DNA from: Hydrogenophilales bacterium
GTDB lineage: Bacteria > Pseudomonadota > Gammaproteobacteria > Burkholderiales > Thiobacillaceae
DNA: 47,370 bases
NCBI GenBank assembly: GCA_024636775.1
Contig: JAGXGP010000150.1
Coordinates: 1 to 47,370, forward strand
Direction of reading: 5' to 3'
This document shows positions 35,337 to 42,648 of this stretch, piece after piece. A program made the translations under genes and the position numbers. Each line of letters begins with the position of its first letter. Position 1 is the first letter of the stretch. The notes under the pieces were generated by a model. The model was not told the origin of the DNA. It worked only from the letters and a program-made list of their open reading frames with translations, and made no database searches.

Positions 35337-36588
35337 CGTCGTTAATCCTGAAAACGGCTTGTCCGTCCAGCGCATGGTGGCCGATGATGGCCGCTGCGGC
35401 GCTCCAGCCCTGATGCCGGGTGCCACCGGGCGTGAATTTGCGGCCATGAACAAATTCGGGAAAGCCCCAGGCTTCTCCATCCATCACCAGAGCATTGGCG
35501 CGATGTATCGCCTGCAAGTACTTCCTGGCTTCTTCTGTTTGCTTCCGCCGCGCCAGGTCGGCCACATAGAAGCCGGTGACCATGGGCCACAGGCCGCCGT
35601 TATGGAACTCATAGGGCTTGTTCTTGAAGGTATAGGAGAACATCACCTGCAGGTCTTCCCAGTCCGCGTCCACGGGTTCGATGACCGGGTGGAAGGCGGG
35701 CAGCAGCGGGAGTTCATCATGGATGATCTCCTCGGCGATGAATGCGTCCACCTTGCTGCGTTGTGCGTCATCGGCGACGTTCAGTAGCGATGCCAGGACA
35801 TTGGCAAAGGCATCGAAACGATAACCGTAACCGGCGGGCGAGAAAAAGGGCATCCAGTGCTGTCCCGCGCAGTGCGCTGAGGCGGCAGCGCGTCCTTTTT
35901 CATAGAGCACCTCATGATAGGCGTCGTCGGGAGTTTTTTGGCCCTCATCGAACCAGTAATTGTCGCGAATGAGATGACGCAGGCGGCTGATTTTTTCATT
36001 GAGGGTGTGGTCGCTCGAACCATGCACCGCGGCGTGCATGCGCGCCAGTGTGCGTAGCGCCTGCAGGTACAACAGCTGGTCGTAAAGCACGTAGCCATTG
36101 TGCAGATACTCGTCGGCCCAGTCGCCGGTCAGCGGCACGTAGATGAACCCGCGGTTGTTGAATTCCCAGGCGCCGAGCAGGAAGCGCACCTTCTCGATGG
36201 CGGGCAGCAGGCGTTGCAGGAATTCGTCATCGCCGGTCGCCAGCCAGTATTCACCGCAACCGATGACGAACCAGAGGTCAGCATCGACCCGCCCTGTGGT
36301 GCCGCCATAACTGATGCGTTTGGTGGAGGTATCTACGTTGCTGGGTATCTCGCCATGCGGGCCCTGATATTCCGCCAGCGTTTCGAAGGTACGCCGGGCC
36401 GTACCGATGAGATTGACGTCCCCGGTGAGTATGGCTGCCAGCGAGATGATCGTGCCATCACGGCCCCAGATTCGCCGGTAGTTGTCGTGGTCGCTGGGGC
36501 TAGCGACAAAACCGTCCGGTGTGGCGCAGTCGTGGAGCAATGCCAGCGCCTTGTTGTAACCCTCGTCCAGGTCGGTGCTCCCGTTCAA
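35326..36588 (-). CDS. GH100-like neutral invertase / debranching-type glycosidase
   Basis: The 420-residue protein is an (alpha/alpha)6-barrel glycosidase with NYRRIWGRDGTIISLAAIL, RVDADLWFVI, LTGDWADEY, the signature EFHNGGLWPMVTGF, and PEFVHGRKFTP. HQGWSAAAAIIGHHAL follows near the end. These resemble alkaline/neutral invertases (GH100), and the SPP-like neighbour makes sucrose the likely substrate; a debranching or trehalase-like role is the alternative. The start is TTG at 36588, with AGGG/GAGG 5-8 bases upstream. The frame remains open farther upstream into the zwf remnant without an ATG, and the stop of that remnant overlaps the start. Confidence 0.75.
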   Translation of the reverse strand: MNGSTDLDEGYNKALALLHDCATPDGFVASPSDHDNYRRIWGRDGTIISLAAILTGDVNLIGTARRTFETLAEYQGPHGEIPSNVDTSTKRISYGGTTGRVDADLWFVIGCGEYWLATGDDEFLQRLLPAIEKVRFLLGAWEFNNRGFIYVPLTGDWADEYLHNGYVLYDQLLYLQALRTLARMHAAVHGSSDHTLNEKISRLRHLIRDNYWFDEGQKTPDDAYHEVLYEKGRAAASAHCAGQHWMPFFSPAGYGYRFDAFANVLASLLNVADDAQRSKVDAFIAEEIIHDELPLLPAFHPVIEPVDADWEDLQVMFSYTFKNKPYEFHNGGLWPMVTGFYVADLARRKQTEEARKYLQAIHRANALVMDGEAWGFPEFVHGRKFTPGGTRHQGWSAAAAIIGHHALDGQAVFRINDDET

Positions 36589-36734
36589 GCCCTGGCCCTC
36601 ATGCGGCTGCCGCCGGCACCGCGCCTGGCCAGCGCGTAGAGCGCCAGAAATATTTTCTTGCGGGCGAGATCACCGGTAATGCCGAACAGCACCAGTGCGT
36701 TGGATTGTTTTATGGCAGTGTCTGTGTGATTCAT
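36585..36734 (-). pseudogene. zwf: Truncated second zwf (first ~40 codons only)
   Basis: The frame encodes [20 protein letters not shown] then [18 protein letters not shown], almost identical to the first 40 residues of the intact zwf at 26740-28149, and then goes into unrelated sequence and stops. It follows the gnd remnant with a one-base gap, exactly as in the intact pair. Its stop TGA overlaps the TTG start of the invertase-like gene. It is the decayed copy of a gnd-zwf duplication. Confidence 0.85.
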
Positions 36735-36735
36735 C

Positions 36736-36975
36736 TCAGTGTTCCTTTTTCTTTTCATCATGTCCGCCAAACTGTTTTCTCATCGCGGACAGAACTCGAT
36801 TGGCATAGTCGGCATTGCCGCGCGAGGAAAAGCGCTCGAACAGCGCCGCGTTGATGACCGGTGTCGGTACGGTTTCGGCATGACGGTTGTACACCACACA
36901 TTCATGCCCTTCCCGCATCAATCGCCGCACCATATTGCTGCCCATCCGTCCCAGGCCTATCATTCCAATCTGCAT
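36736..36975 (-). pseudogene. gnd: Collapsed second gnd with an in-frame internal deletion (79 codons)
   Basis: The first 36 residues ([20 protein letters not shown] region, ending [11 protein letters not shown]) match the intact gnd start, and the rest ([18 protein letters not shown] to [10 protein letters not shown]) match its last 43 residues, so about 259 codons were removed in frame. The ATG keeps a ribosome-binding site (GGAGATGCAGG region), and upstream bases to about 37010 match those of intact gnd. The product lacks the catalytic HNGIEYG motif and cannot be a dehydrogenase. It is followed after one base by the zwf remnant. Confidence 0.9.
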
Positions 36976-37134
36976 CCTGCATCTCCTACTTTGTGGGTGG
37001 TGATCCCGATCTCGTCTGCCGCGCTGCGCAGGCATGATCAGAATAGTGTTGAAAACACCCCGGGCCGGGGGTCTTGCTGCGAAAGTAACCCGGACGTTTG
37101 ATGAATTCGCGTGCTGCAGCGATCCGTCCGAAAC

Positions 37135-38232
37135 TCATTGTGTGCCAACGACCACACGGGTCTTCCACTGTTTTCCATCGATACCCAGGAATATCGCCTG
37201 GTAAGTACCCGGCACCAGTTTCATCTCCCCCTGATGCGGCAGCGAGATCGTGGCACGTGCGCCCACCACACCGACGAAACCATACTTCGTCGGTTTGAAA
37301 ACCGAATATTTATATTCGTTTACGAAACCGGTTTTCGCCAATTCGCTCAACGCCTTTCCGTCCCAGGTTTCCACCACCTGCCCGCGTGCATCAACAACGG
37401 AGGCCTGGATCACGTATGCGCCCTGGGTATCCGGTCCTGCGTCCACGTATGCAGTCAGCGTCAGGTCACCGGACGCGGAAAGTACCGGCTGGGTCAGTGC
37501 TACATGATGATGTTTCGGGTTCGTCCGTGCCGTTAATGGGCTGTAGACGGCTCCACGCAGATAGCCATAGAAACCCACGCAAAAGACGATGGCGAGAATG
37601 CCGAACAGCTTTGCGAAACGCGTCACTGACACGATTGGCAACGGGCCGCTGAATAACCAGGGAAACCAGGAGCGGCGCGCGAGCCCAGGATATTTCTTCG
37701 CCACCCAGTGATCCAGCGACCACCAGCTGCCGCCACCGGCAATCATGATACCCAGACCCATGGCAAAGCTGTTGGAGGCCATGGTCCATTCGTCGACACA
37801 GGTGGAACCCAGCCATCCAAACATCAGCATCAGGGAAACCGCCAGACCGACACTGATCAAGCCAAAAAAGCGCGTCATGAAACCGAAAATCAAACCCAGA
37901 CCGACCAGCAACTCGACCAGCGTGAACAGGATGATCGATACATATAGCAAAGTGGGATGATGCAACAGAGCGCTGAGCGCATCACCTGTACCAAAAATCG
38001 CACCGGGTATCGCGGCGTTCATTTTGTGGGCCATGTAGGCACTTGAATCGGGGTCCAGCTTGCCCACACTATAGATCAGCCGTCGACTGGCCCCTCCCCA
38101 GTAGACCCAGCCTTGAACCAGTCGCACCCCCAGCATAGCAAGCCCGAGCAGAGCCCACATGTCGATATTGCGTACCGCAGGGTTAGCAGACGCAGTCACG
38201 GTTTCCTGGCTCGTGGTCGATGAGACGGACAT
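37135..38232 (-). CDS. doxDA: Thiosulfate:quinone oxidoreductase, DoxD-DoxA fusion
   Basis: The 365-residue protein fuses a DoxD-type membrane part (about residues 25-200, four to five segments) with a DoxA-type domain (from about 210). The membrane part includes RLVQGWVYWGGASRRLIY and FGWLGSTCVDEWTMASNSFA. The C-terminal part has a single anchor and a beta-rich periplasmic-like end with YKYSVFKPTKYGFVG. TQO oxidises thiosulfate to tetrathionate and reduces quinone. Fused forms occur in Acidithiobacillus-like sulfur oxidisers. AGGAGCATCAAA precedes the ATG at 38232. With AprMBA it supports a sulfur-oxidising lifestyle. Confidence 0.88.
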   Translation of the reverse strand: MSVSSTTSQETVTASANPAVRNIDMWALLGLAMLGVRLVQGWVYWGGASRRLIYSVGKLDPDSSAYMAHKMNAAIPGAIFGTGDALSALLHHPTLLYVSIILFTLVELLVGLGLIFGFMTRFFGLISVGLAVSLMLMFGWLGSTCVDEWTMASNSFAMGLGIMIAGGGSWWSLDHWVAKKYPGLARRSWFPWLFSGPLPIVSVTRFAKLFGILAIVFCVGFYGYLRGAVYSPLTARTNPKHHHVALTQPVLSASGDLTLTAYVDAGPDTQGAYVIQASVVDARGQVVETWDGKALSELAKTGFVNEYKYSVFKPTKYGFVGVVGARATISLPHQGEMKLVPGTYQAIFLGIDGKQWKTRVVVGTQ

Positions 38233-38326
38233 TTTGATGCTCCTAAACGAACAGTTTTACGGGCTATCAGGAGTCTGACCCTCCTTGCCGGGGTGCACTG
38301 TTCGCTATCACACATAACACCGCTGT

Positions 38327-38521
38327 TTATTCATGTCTGTCCGTCTTGTTCACAGATGTCACCGGCCAATTCTGAACTTGCTGCCAAGTCTGCTGAACTG
38401 CGGGCGGCAGCTTGTCCATATGCTTCAGGAACAGCGCAAGCGTCCAGATCTCCCGGTCGCTGAGGGTGTATCCGAACGACGGCATACCGGTCAGACGACC
38501 ATGCTTGATCTTCCAAAAGAA
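38327..38521 (-). pseudogene. C-terminal fragment of a c-type cytochrome
   Basis: The frame, starting at about FFWKIKHGRLTGMPSFGYTL and running to SVNKTDRHE and a TAA, is a class I cytochrome c end: the methionine ligand lies in TGMPSFG, followed by a DREIWTLALFLKHMDKLPP helix. The haem-binding CxxCH and N-terminus are missing. To its 5' side the frame meets a P-type ATPase fragment, so it is a broken gene. Confidence 0.7.
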
Positions 38522-38541
38522 TCCCCCTCCGGGTCGTCCCA

Positions 38542-38634
38542 GACGATGACGTTGTAACCTACTGCCCAGGACAGGTTTTGATACATCTTGCGCAAGGTGG
38601 CACGAGACAACTCGATGGCCCCCAGCACTTCGTC
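38542..38634 (-). pseudogene. Fragment of a heavy-metal P-type ATPase (near-C-terminal part)
   Basis: About 31 codons read ELSRATLRKMYQNLSWAVGYN and neighbouring residues. This matches the copper/heavy-metal P1B-ATPase region after the phosphorylation domain (pattern LSR.T..KM.QNL.WA.GYN). The fragment is fused in frame to the glucanase N-terminal fragment on its 5' side and runs out of frame into the cytochrome fragment on its 3' side. An ATPase N-terminal-like ORF lies at 41737-41967, so both may come from one broken gene. Confidence 0.6.
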
Positions 38635-38763
38635 AGGCCAATCTGCTTCGGTCTTGTCGATCACCAGTCCGTTGAGTGGATTCGTCTCGTGCAGAAAGTA
38701 GTTAAACGATGCGAGCTGAAGCTTCTCCAGCTCGGCATCGGCGGTACGTGTCTTCCGGCTCAT
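38635..38763 (-). pseudogene. N-terminal fragment of a second GH144-type glucanase gene
   Basis: The 43 codons beginning MSRKTRTADAELEKLQ and containing NYFLHETNPLNGLVIDKTEA match the N-terminus of the intact gene at 12348-13646 (DAELESLQ and FRYFLLWTNPQNGLVRDKTE). After DWP the sequence switches directly to ATPase-like sequence. It is therefore a recombination junction, not a functional gene. Confidence 0.75.
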
Positions 38764-38840
38764 CGTGTCACATGGGTTGTGACTCCCGGGTAAACGCGCC
38801 TCGCAGTTCCTGACGTTCTTTAGCTTAATCATGGCCTTCC

Positions 38841-39512
38841 TCACCTCAGATGCTTGTCGTCGGCGCGCACGATAGTCCACGGCGCGATGGGGTTGTGGGT
38901 GTGTGTCAGCATTTGGTCGCGTGCCAAGCTGTATCGCCTCCACTTCTTGAGCGCCAGGTTGTCAAGCGAGCTGACTTTCCATTGTGTGAGTGGATCACGA
39001 TTGCGCGCATTCAAGCGCTGCTTCTGCTCGGGCTTAGTGATGTCGAGGTAGTACTTGAGGAGCTTGATGCCCGAGCGCACCAGCATATGCTCGAAGTCTG
39101 ATACCGAGCCTATGAACTCTTCGTACTCGGTGTCCGTACAAAAGCCCATGACACGCTCGACGCCCGCCCGGTTGTACCAACTGCGGTTAAACAGCACGAG
39201 TTCCTGGGCCGCTGGCAAAAAAGGTACGTAACGCTGAAAGTACCACGATGAACGGTCTCGGTCCGAGGGTTTACCGACCGCCACGACACGGGTTTCGCAC
39301 GGACTTAAATGTTGAACAATGCGCTTGATCGTGCCGTCCTTCCCGGCGGCATCCCGGCCTTCAAGGATGATCAGGATTTTGTCATCGCATTTGATGAAAT
39401 GCCGCTGCAGCTTGACCAGTTCGATCTGGAGCTTATGCAGACTGTCCTTGTAGGCCTTTTTTGAAATCCCTGGCGTGGTCCCAATCGATTCTTCATTGCC
39501 TTTCTTGCTCAT
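38841..39512 (-). CDS. ppk2: Polyphosphate kinase 2 (PPK2), probably C-terminally truncated
   Basis: The 223-residue protein has the Walker A region ILEGRDAAGKDGTIKRIV at about residues 48-66, the lid region NRSWYNRAGVERVMG, and the LDITKPEQKQRLNARNRDP and LTQWKVSSLDNLALKKW stretches that mark PPK2. It transfers phosphate between polyphosphate and nucleotides. The usual family end, an RLNVIRHLL-type helix after WTIVRADDK, is absent: the frame stops at DDKHLR. The truncation falls right at the mosaic of fragments at 38.3-38.8 kb, so rearrangement probably removed the tail. The ATG at 39512 has GAGG 6 bases upstream. Activity is uncertain. Confidence 0.85.
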   Translation of the reverse strand: MSKKGNEESIGTTPGISKKAYKDSLHKLQIELVKLQRHFIKCDDKILIILEGRDAAGKDGTIKRIVQHLSPCETRVVAVGKPSDRDRSSWYFQRYVPFLPAAQELVLFNRSWYNRAGVERVMGFCTDTEYEEFIGSVSDFEHMLVRSGIKLLKYYLDITKPEQKQRLNARNRDPLTQWKVSSLDNLALKKWRRYSLARDQMLTHTHNPIAPWTIVRADDKHLR

Positions 39513-39607
39513 TTGTTGCCTCACCTACTTGCGATACCGGAAATTGCAAATGGACACGCAGATGAGAACCCTATACGCGCGAACGCATTCTGCAATGCAC
39601 TCACCCT

Positions 39608-39859
39608 TTAACAGCAACAGCCTTTACCTTGAGGCTTCTGTTCAGTGCCGATGGCGCCCACACCATAGCCAGCTTCTTTCACGGCCGATTTCAGTTGATC
39701 GGGCGAGGTTAATTGTTCGTCGTATTGCACCGTGGCTTCGCCGGCCGAGAGCGACACTGTTACGTCACTGACCCCGGAAACCGCTTTCAGCGCGTGCGTC
39801 ACGTTACTGGTGCAGCCGCCGCAGGTCATGCCTGCCACTTTCAAAGTTTCAGTTTGCAT
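39608..39859 (-). CDS. Copper chaperone-like heavy-metal-associated domain protein
   Basis: The 83-residue protein has one HMA domain with the metal site MTCGGCTSNVTHALKAVSGV near residue 10, and a typical second half with ATVQYDEQLTSPDQLKSAV and AGYG. A short tail ends in GKGCCC, three adjacent cysteines that could also bind metal. It would pass copper(I) or another soft metal in the cytoplasm. AAAGGAAC precedes the ATG. Nearby ATPase relics suggest a partner pump was lost or moved. Confidence 0.9.
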   Translation of the reverse strand: MQTETLKVAGMTCGGCTSNVTHALKAVSGVSDVTVSLSAGEATVQYDEQLTSPDQLKSAVKEAGYGVGAIGTEQKPQGKGCCC

Positions 39860-39994
39860 GGTGATGTTCCTTTCCATGGGGTTGAATACAAACATCGCGG
39901 CAATACGCTTTTAATTTCTCGCATCTTCGCTGACGATAAGCGTAGTGTCCGATGCATGGCGATGCGACGGGATGACTGGGTATGAAGCACTACA

Positions 39995-40384
39995 CTAGTT
40001 TTCTTTAAGCATCTTATGTTTGCCGTTGCGCTCTGTATCGCCCTGCCCTTCTTCCCAAATCATTTCACACACGGCCGAGGGTGCTGATGCGCCGGCACGC
40101 CAAAACCATCCCACAGGGAGAAAGCGATCTGTCTGGTTTGCGATTTCGTGCGTTGGCTGGAAGGACACTTCCAAACCCGACTCCACCTGCATGACTTCAT
40201 CGGGAAGCGGCTGGAATTCGCCCGTTTGTTCGTCATGCATGTGCGGCATGAAGATGCCGAGCTTGTATTCGGATAATCTGCGCAGCATTTCCTGGACTTC
40301 AGGAAAATGGATTGCCTCCTGAGCAGTTCTCAACGCTTGCGGCAAACCACCGGTGCTTCCTTGTGAAACATTCGCTATCGTCAT
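39995..40384 (-). CDS. Unrecognised 129-aa hypothetical protein
   Basis: The ATG at 40384 is chosen because AGGAGAGC lies 6 bases upstream. The soluble product has an N-terminal Gly/Ser-rich stretch, a helix EAIHFPEVQEMLRRLSEYKL, a FMPHMHDEQTGEF-type histidine cluster (H, H with Asp/Glu), and a C-terminal WFWRAGASAPSAVCEMIWE. The three histidines and acidic residues could bind a metal but I do not recognise the family. It lies between the chaperone gene and nhaA in the same direction. Confidence 0.65.
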   Translation of the reverse strand: MTIANVSQGSTGGLPQALRTAQEAIHFPEVQEMLRRLSEYKLGIFMPHMHDEQTGEFQPLPDEVMQVESGLEVSFQPTHEIANQTDRFLPVGWFWRAGASAPSAVCEMIWEEGQGDTERNGKHKMLKEN

Positions 40385-40543
40385 AATGCTCTCCTGCTTA
40401 GATGTTGTTGACCCATTCGAAGTGGCTGGGTCAGTTGCCAGGTGCATTTGGTTTCGAGGGTGCACCAATCTCGTTATAGCAAAGCGCAAGACGCGTGTCG
40501 GCCTGGTTTTTGTCTGGCGCCTGATATTCCTGTCACCTCCGAC

Positions 40544-41740
40544 TCAGGAAAACGGCTCAACTTGTTTTGGCGTTGCCTTGAGCCGCTTGCGGCTCGCGAA
40601 TCTCAGGGCGGCCACTCCGCCTGCGGCGGACAGCAGAGAACCGACCACGACGCTCAGACGCGCGCTGCGGAATACCTCCGGATCTGAGAACGCGAGGCCG
40701 GCGATGAACAGGCTCATGGTGAAGCCGACCCCTGCCACCAAGGCCACCCCATACAAATGCCACCAGTTGGTTCCTTCCGGCAGCTTCGCCACACCGAGCT
40801 TCACCGCGAGCCACACGGCGCCGAATATCCCCAGTTGTTTGCCGACCAGGAGTCCCAGTACGATGCCCAGCGAAGTTGGTGAAGCCAGTGCGTGAACAGT
40901 GGACATTGAGAGCACGATGCCGGAATTGAAAAATGCGAACACCGGCACCACGCCGAGTGCAACCCAGGGATAAAGCTGGTGTTCGGTCTCCCGCAGCGGC
41001 GAGAAGGATTTTCCGTTTTGCGTGACCTTCATCGGAATCGCGAGGCCGATGGCCACCCCAGCAAGCGTCGCATGCACGCCGGACTTGAGTACAGCGATCC
41101 AGAGAAACACGCCGACGATCACATAGGCCGCGGTGCGCGTGACCTTGAAGACGTTGAGTCCGATCAGCGCCACGATCCCGAAGCCGGCCATCACCAGCGA
41201 CGGCGTGGCGAGCCGCTCGGTATAGAACAGCGCGATGACCAGAATCGCCCCCAGGTCGTCGAAGATCGCCAGTGCGGTCAGAAACACCTTGAGCGAGGCC
41301 GGCACCCGCGTACCCAGCAGGACGAGCACCGTCAGGGCCAGCACCGTGTCCGTGGCGGTGGGGATCGCCCAGCCGCGCATGGCCACAGGGTCTCCGGCGT
41401 TGAACGCAACATAGATCAGCGCCGGTGCCACCATGCCGCCCAGCGCGGCGAAAGCCGGGGTGGCAATAGATCGGCCCGTGGACAACTGCCCATCCAGAAT
41501 CTCGCGTTTCAGCTCAAGGGCAATGAGCAGAAAGAAAAACACCATCAGCCCGTCGTTGATCCAGAGAATAAGCGGCTTGTCGATGGAAAGCGTGCCCACT
41601 CGTACCATCACAGGCAGGTGATGGACCAGCTGATACCACTCCAACGCAGGCGAATTGTCCAGCATGAACGCCAACAGCATGGCGCACAGCGTGGTCAAGC
41701 CGGCCACCTTCTGCGAGCGCGACCACGGCTTGAGGTTCAC
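40544..41740 (-). CDS. nhaA: Na+/H+ antiporter NhaA
   Basis: The 398-residue protein has about 11 membrane segments and the conserved NhaA stretches MNDGLMVFFFLLIALELKRE-like (here WINDGLMVFFFLLIALELKR), AIPTATDTVLALTVLVLLG, and the double aspartate TALAIFDDLGAILVIALFY that carries ions. It exchanges cytoplasmic sodium for external protons. The start is GTG at 41740 with GGGGAATCACGG upstream, overlapping the stop of the ORF before it (GTGA). The C-terminal end looks complete. Confidence 0.95.
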   Translation of the reverse strand: MNLKPWSRSQKVAGLTTLCAMLLAFMLDNSPALEWYQLVHHLPVMVRVGTLSIDKPLILWINDGLMVFFFLLIALELKREILDGQLSTGRSIATPAFAALGGMVAPALIYVAFNAGDPVAMRGWAIPTATDTVLALTVLVLLGTRVPASLKVFLTALAIFDDLGAILVIALFYTERLATPSLVMAGFGIVALIGLNVFKVTRTAAYVIVGVFLWIAVLKSGVHATLAGVAIGLAIPMKVTQNGKSFSPLRETEHQLYPWVALGVVPVFAFFNSGIVLSMSTVHALASPTSLGIVLGLLVGKQLGIFGAVWLAVKLGVAKLPEGTNWWHLYGVALVAGVGFTMSLFIAGLAFSDPEVFRSARLSVVVGSLLSAAGGVAALRFASRKRLKATPKQVEPFS

Positions 41741-41967
41741 CCGTGATTCCCCGCGCCGCTCGTCTTGGCAGACCCGGACCGGAGCGCGCGGATACCCTCC
41801 AGTCGGGTACGTTTGTGCAACAGAGCGCTCACCGCCACGGTCGCGCTACCACCGACGTGGTTGACATGGGCCCGGTGCACGCCCAGAAGTTTGACCAGCT
41901 GCTTCTCAACCCCGAGTGCGCTCAGCGTCGAGAGCATGTCACCGACTTCGATGGTGACAGTTTTCAT
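41737..41967 (-). pseudogene. Remnant N-terminal domain of a heavy-metal P-type ATPase
   Basis: The 76-codon frame begins MKTVTIEVGDMLSTLSALGV, followed by a GVHRAHVNHVGGSATVAV stretch. As I recall, this N-terminal ferredoxin-like domain without CxxC begins a group of proteobacterial metal P-type ATPases. The rest of the frame degenerates, and no pump follows: nhaA begins in its stop codon (GTGA overlap). The ATPase body is absent, except for the 31-codon fragment at 38542-38634. It may now only couple translation to nhaA. Its start overlaps the stop of the 62-aa ORF (ATGA). Confidence 0.5.
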
Positions 41968-42152
41968 GACATGGTCTCCGTGTATTGGGTGACAGCTTTA
42001 GTCATATGGCCTCTGTGTGTAGTCAGTTCGATCGAAAACAGATCCATCCGCCGGGTTGCGACAATGGCTAGTCCAGCGGGACAAACTAGTCCGGTATTCG
42101 GCTCTACGGCCAGGTCGATGATTGACGTCACATCGGATGGTCGCGTGCTCAT
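41964..42152 (-). CDS. Unrecognised 62-aa ORF
   Basis: ATG at 42152, with GAGGATAAG some 9 bases upstream, to a TGA that overlaps the start of the ATPase-like remnant (ATGA). The middle is hydrophobic (SIIDLAVEP, LVCPAGLAIVAT) and the end has LFSIELTTHRGH. I do not recognise a family. The ATGA overlap, followed by a GTGA overlap with nhaA, makes it the first of a coupled chain; real coding is plausible but not certain. Confidence 0.4.
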   Translation of the reverse strand: MSTRPSDVTSIIDLAVEPNTGLVCPAGLAIVATRRMDLFSIELTTHRGHMTKAVTQYTETMS

Positions 42153-42164
42153 CTTGGCTTATCC

Positions 42165-42632
42165 TCATCGTTTGAAGTGCCGATGGGTGAACGTCGCTTC
42201 GATGAGCCGCGGGTGTCCGGGACGACGTATCCGCAGTTGGACGTGATAGATCCCCTCGCGCGGAATGTCGAAATAATTCCCGTAGGTGACGGCCTCGGCG
42301 ACAGGCATGGGTTCGAGGGTCTTCCACTCGGCCCCCAGGCCCAGCTCCCTCACCGCCGCCGTTACCTGCGCGTCCTCGATGCGCCGGCCGGTGGCGTTGT
42401 CGAACAAGGCCACTATCACGTGATCCTCGTAACCTGCAGCCGGAACCCCTCCATGCATCTTGGGGTGTCCCCGGACCAGCTGCGCCGGCATGATGCCCAG
42501 ATAGATCGCCACGTCATCGACCACTTGAAAATTCTCCGGGGCGCTTGCTGCTGCGGCAATAGGGTTAAGCATGGCCATACTCATCACCACGAGCGCGGCT
42601 TTCCAGAATGTGTTTACAGAGCGAATGTTCAT
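42165..42632 (-). CDS. Exported protein with a predicted beta-sandwich fold
   Basis: The 155-residue protein begins with a signal peptide (hydrophobic stretch AALVVMSMAMLNPIAAAASA, probable cleavage after AAAASA). The mature part has alternating strands (DHVIVALFDNATGRRIEDA, GIYHVQLRIRRPGHP) and histidines at KMHGG and THRHF. The pattern resembles small periplasmic Ig-like proteins such as the YtkA/FixH type, but no firm family is recognised. AGGAGTCC precedes the ATG. It lies between the haem protein and the nhaA chain in the same direction. Confidence 0.75.
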   Translation of the reverse strand: MNIRSVNTFWKAALVVMSMAMLNPIAAAASAPENFQVVDDVAIYLGIMPAQLVRGHPKMHGGVPAAGYEDHVIVALFDNATGRRIEDAQVTAAVRELGLGAEWKTLEPMPVAEAVTYGNYFDIPREGIYHVQLRIRRPGHPRLIEATFTHRHFKR

Positions 42633-42648
42633 GTCTTGGACTCCTGCT

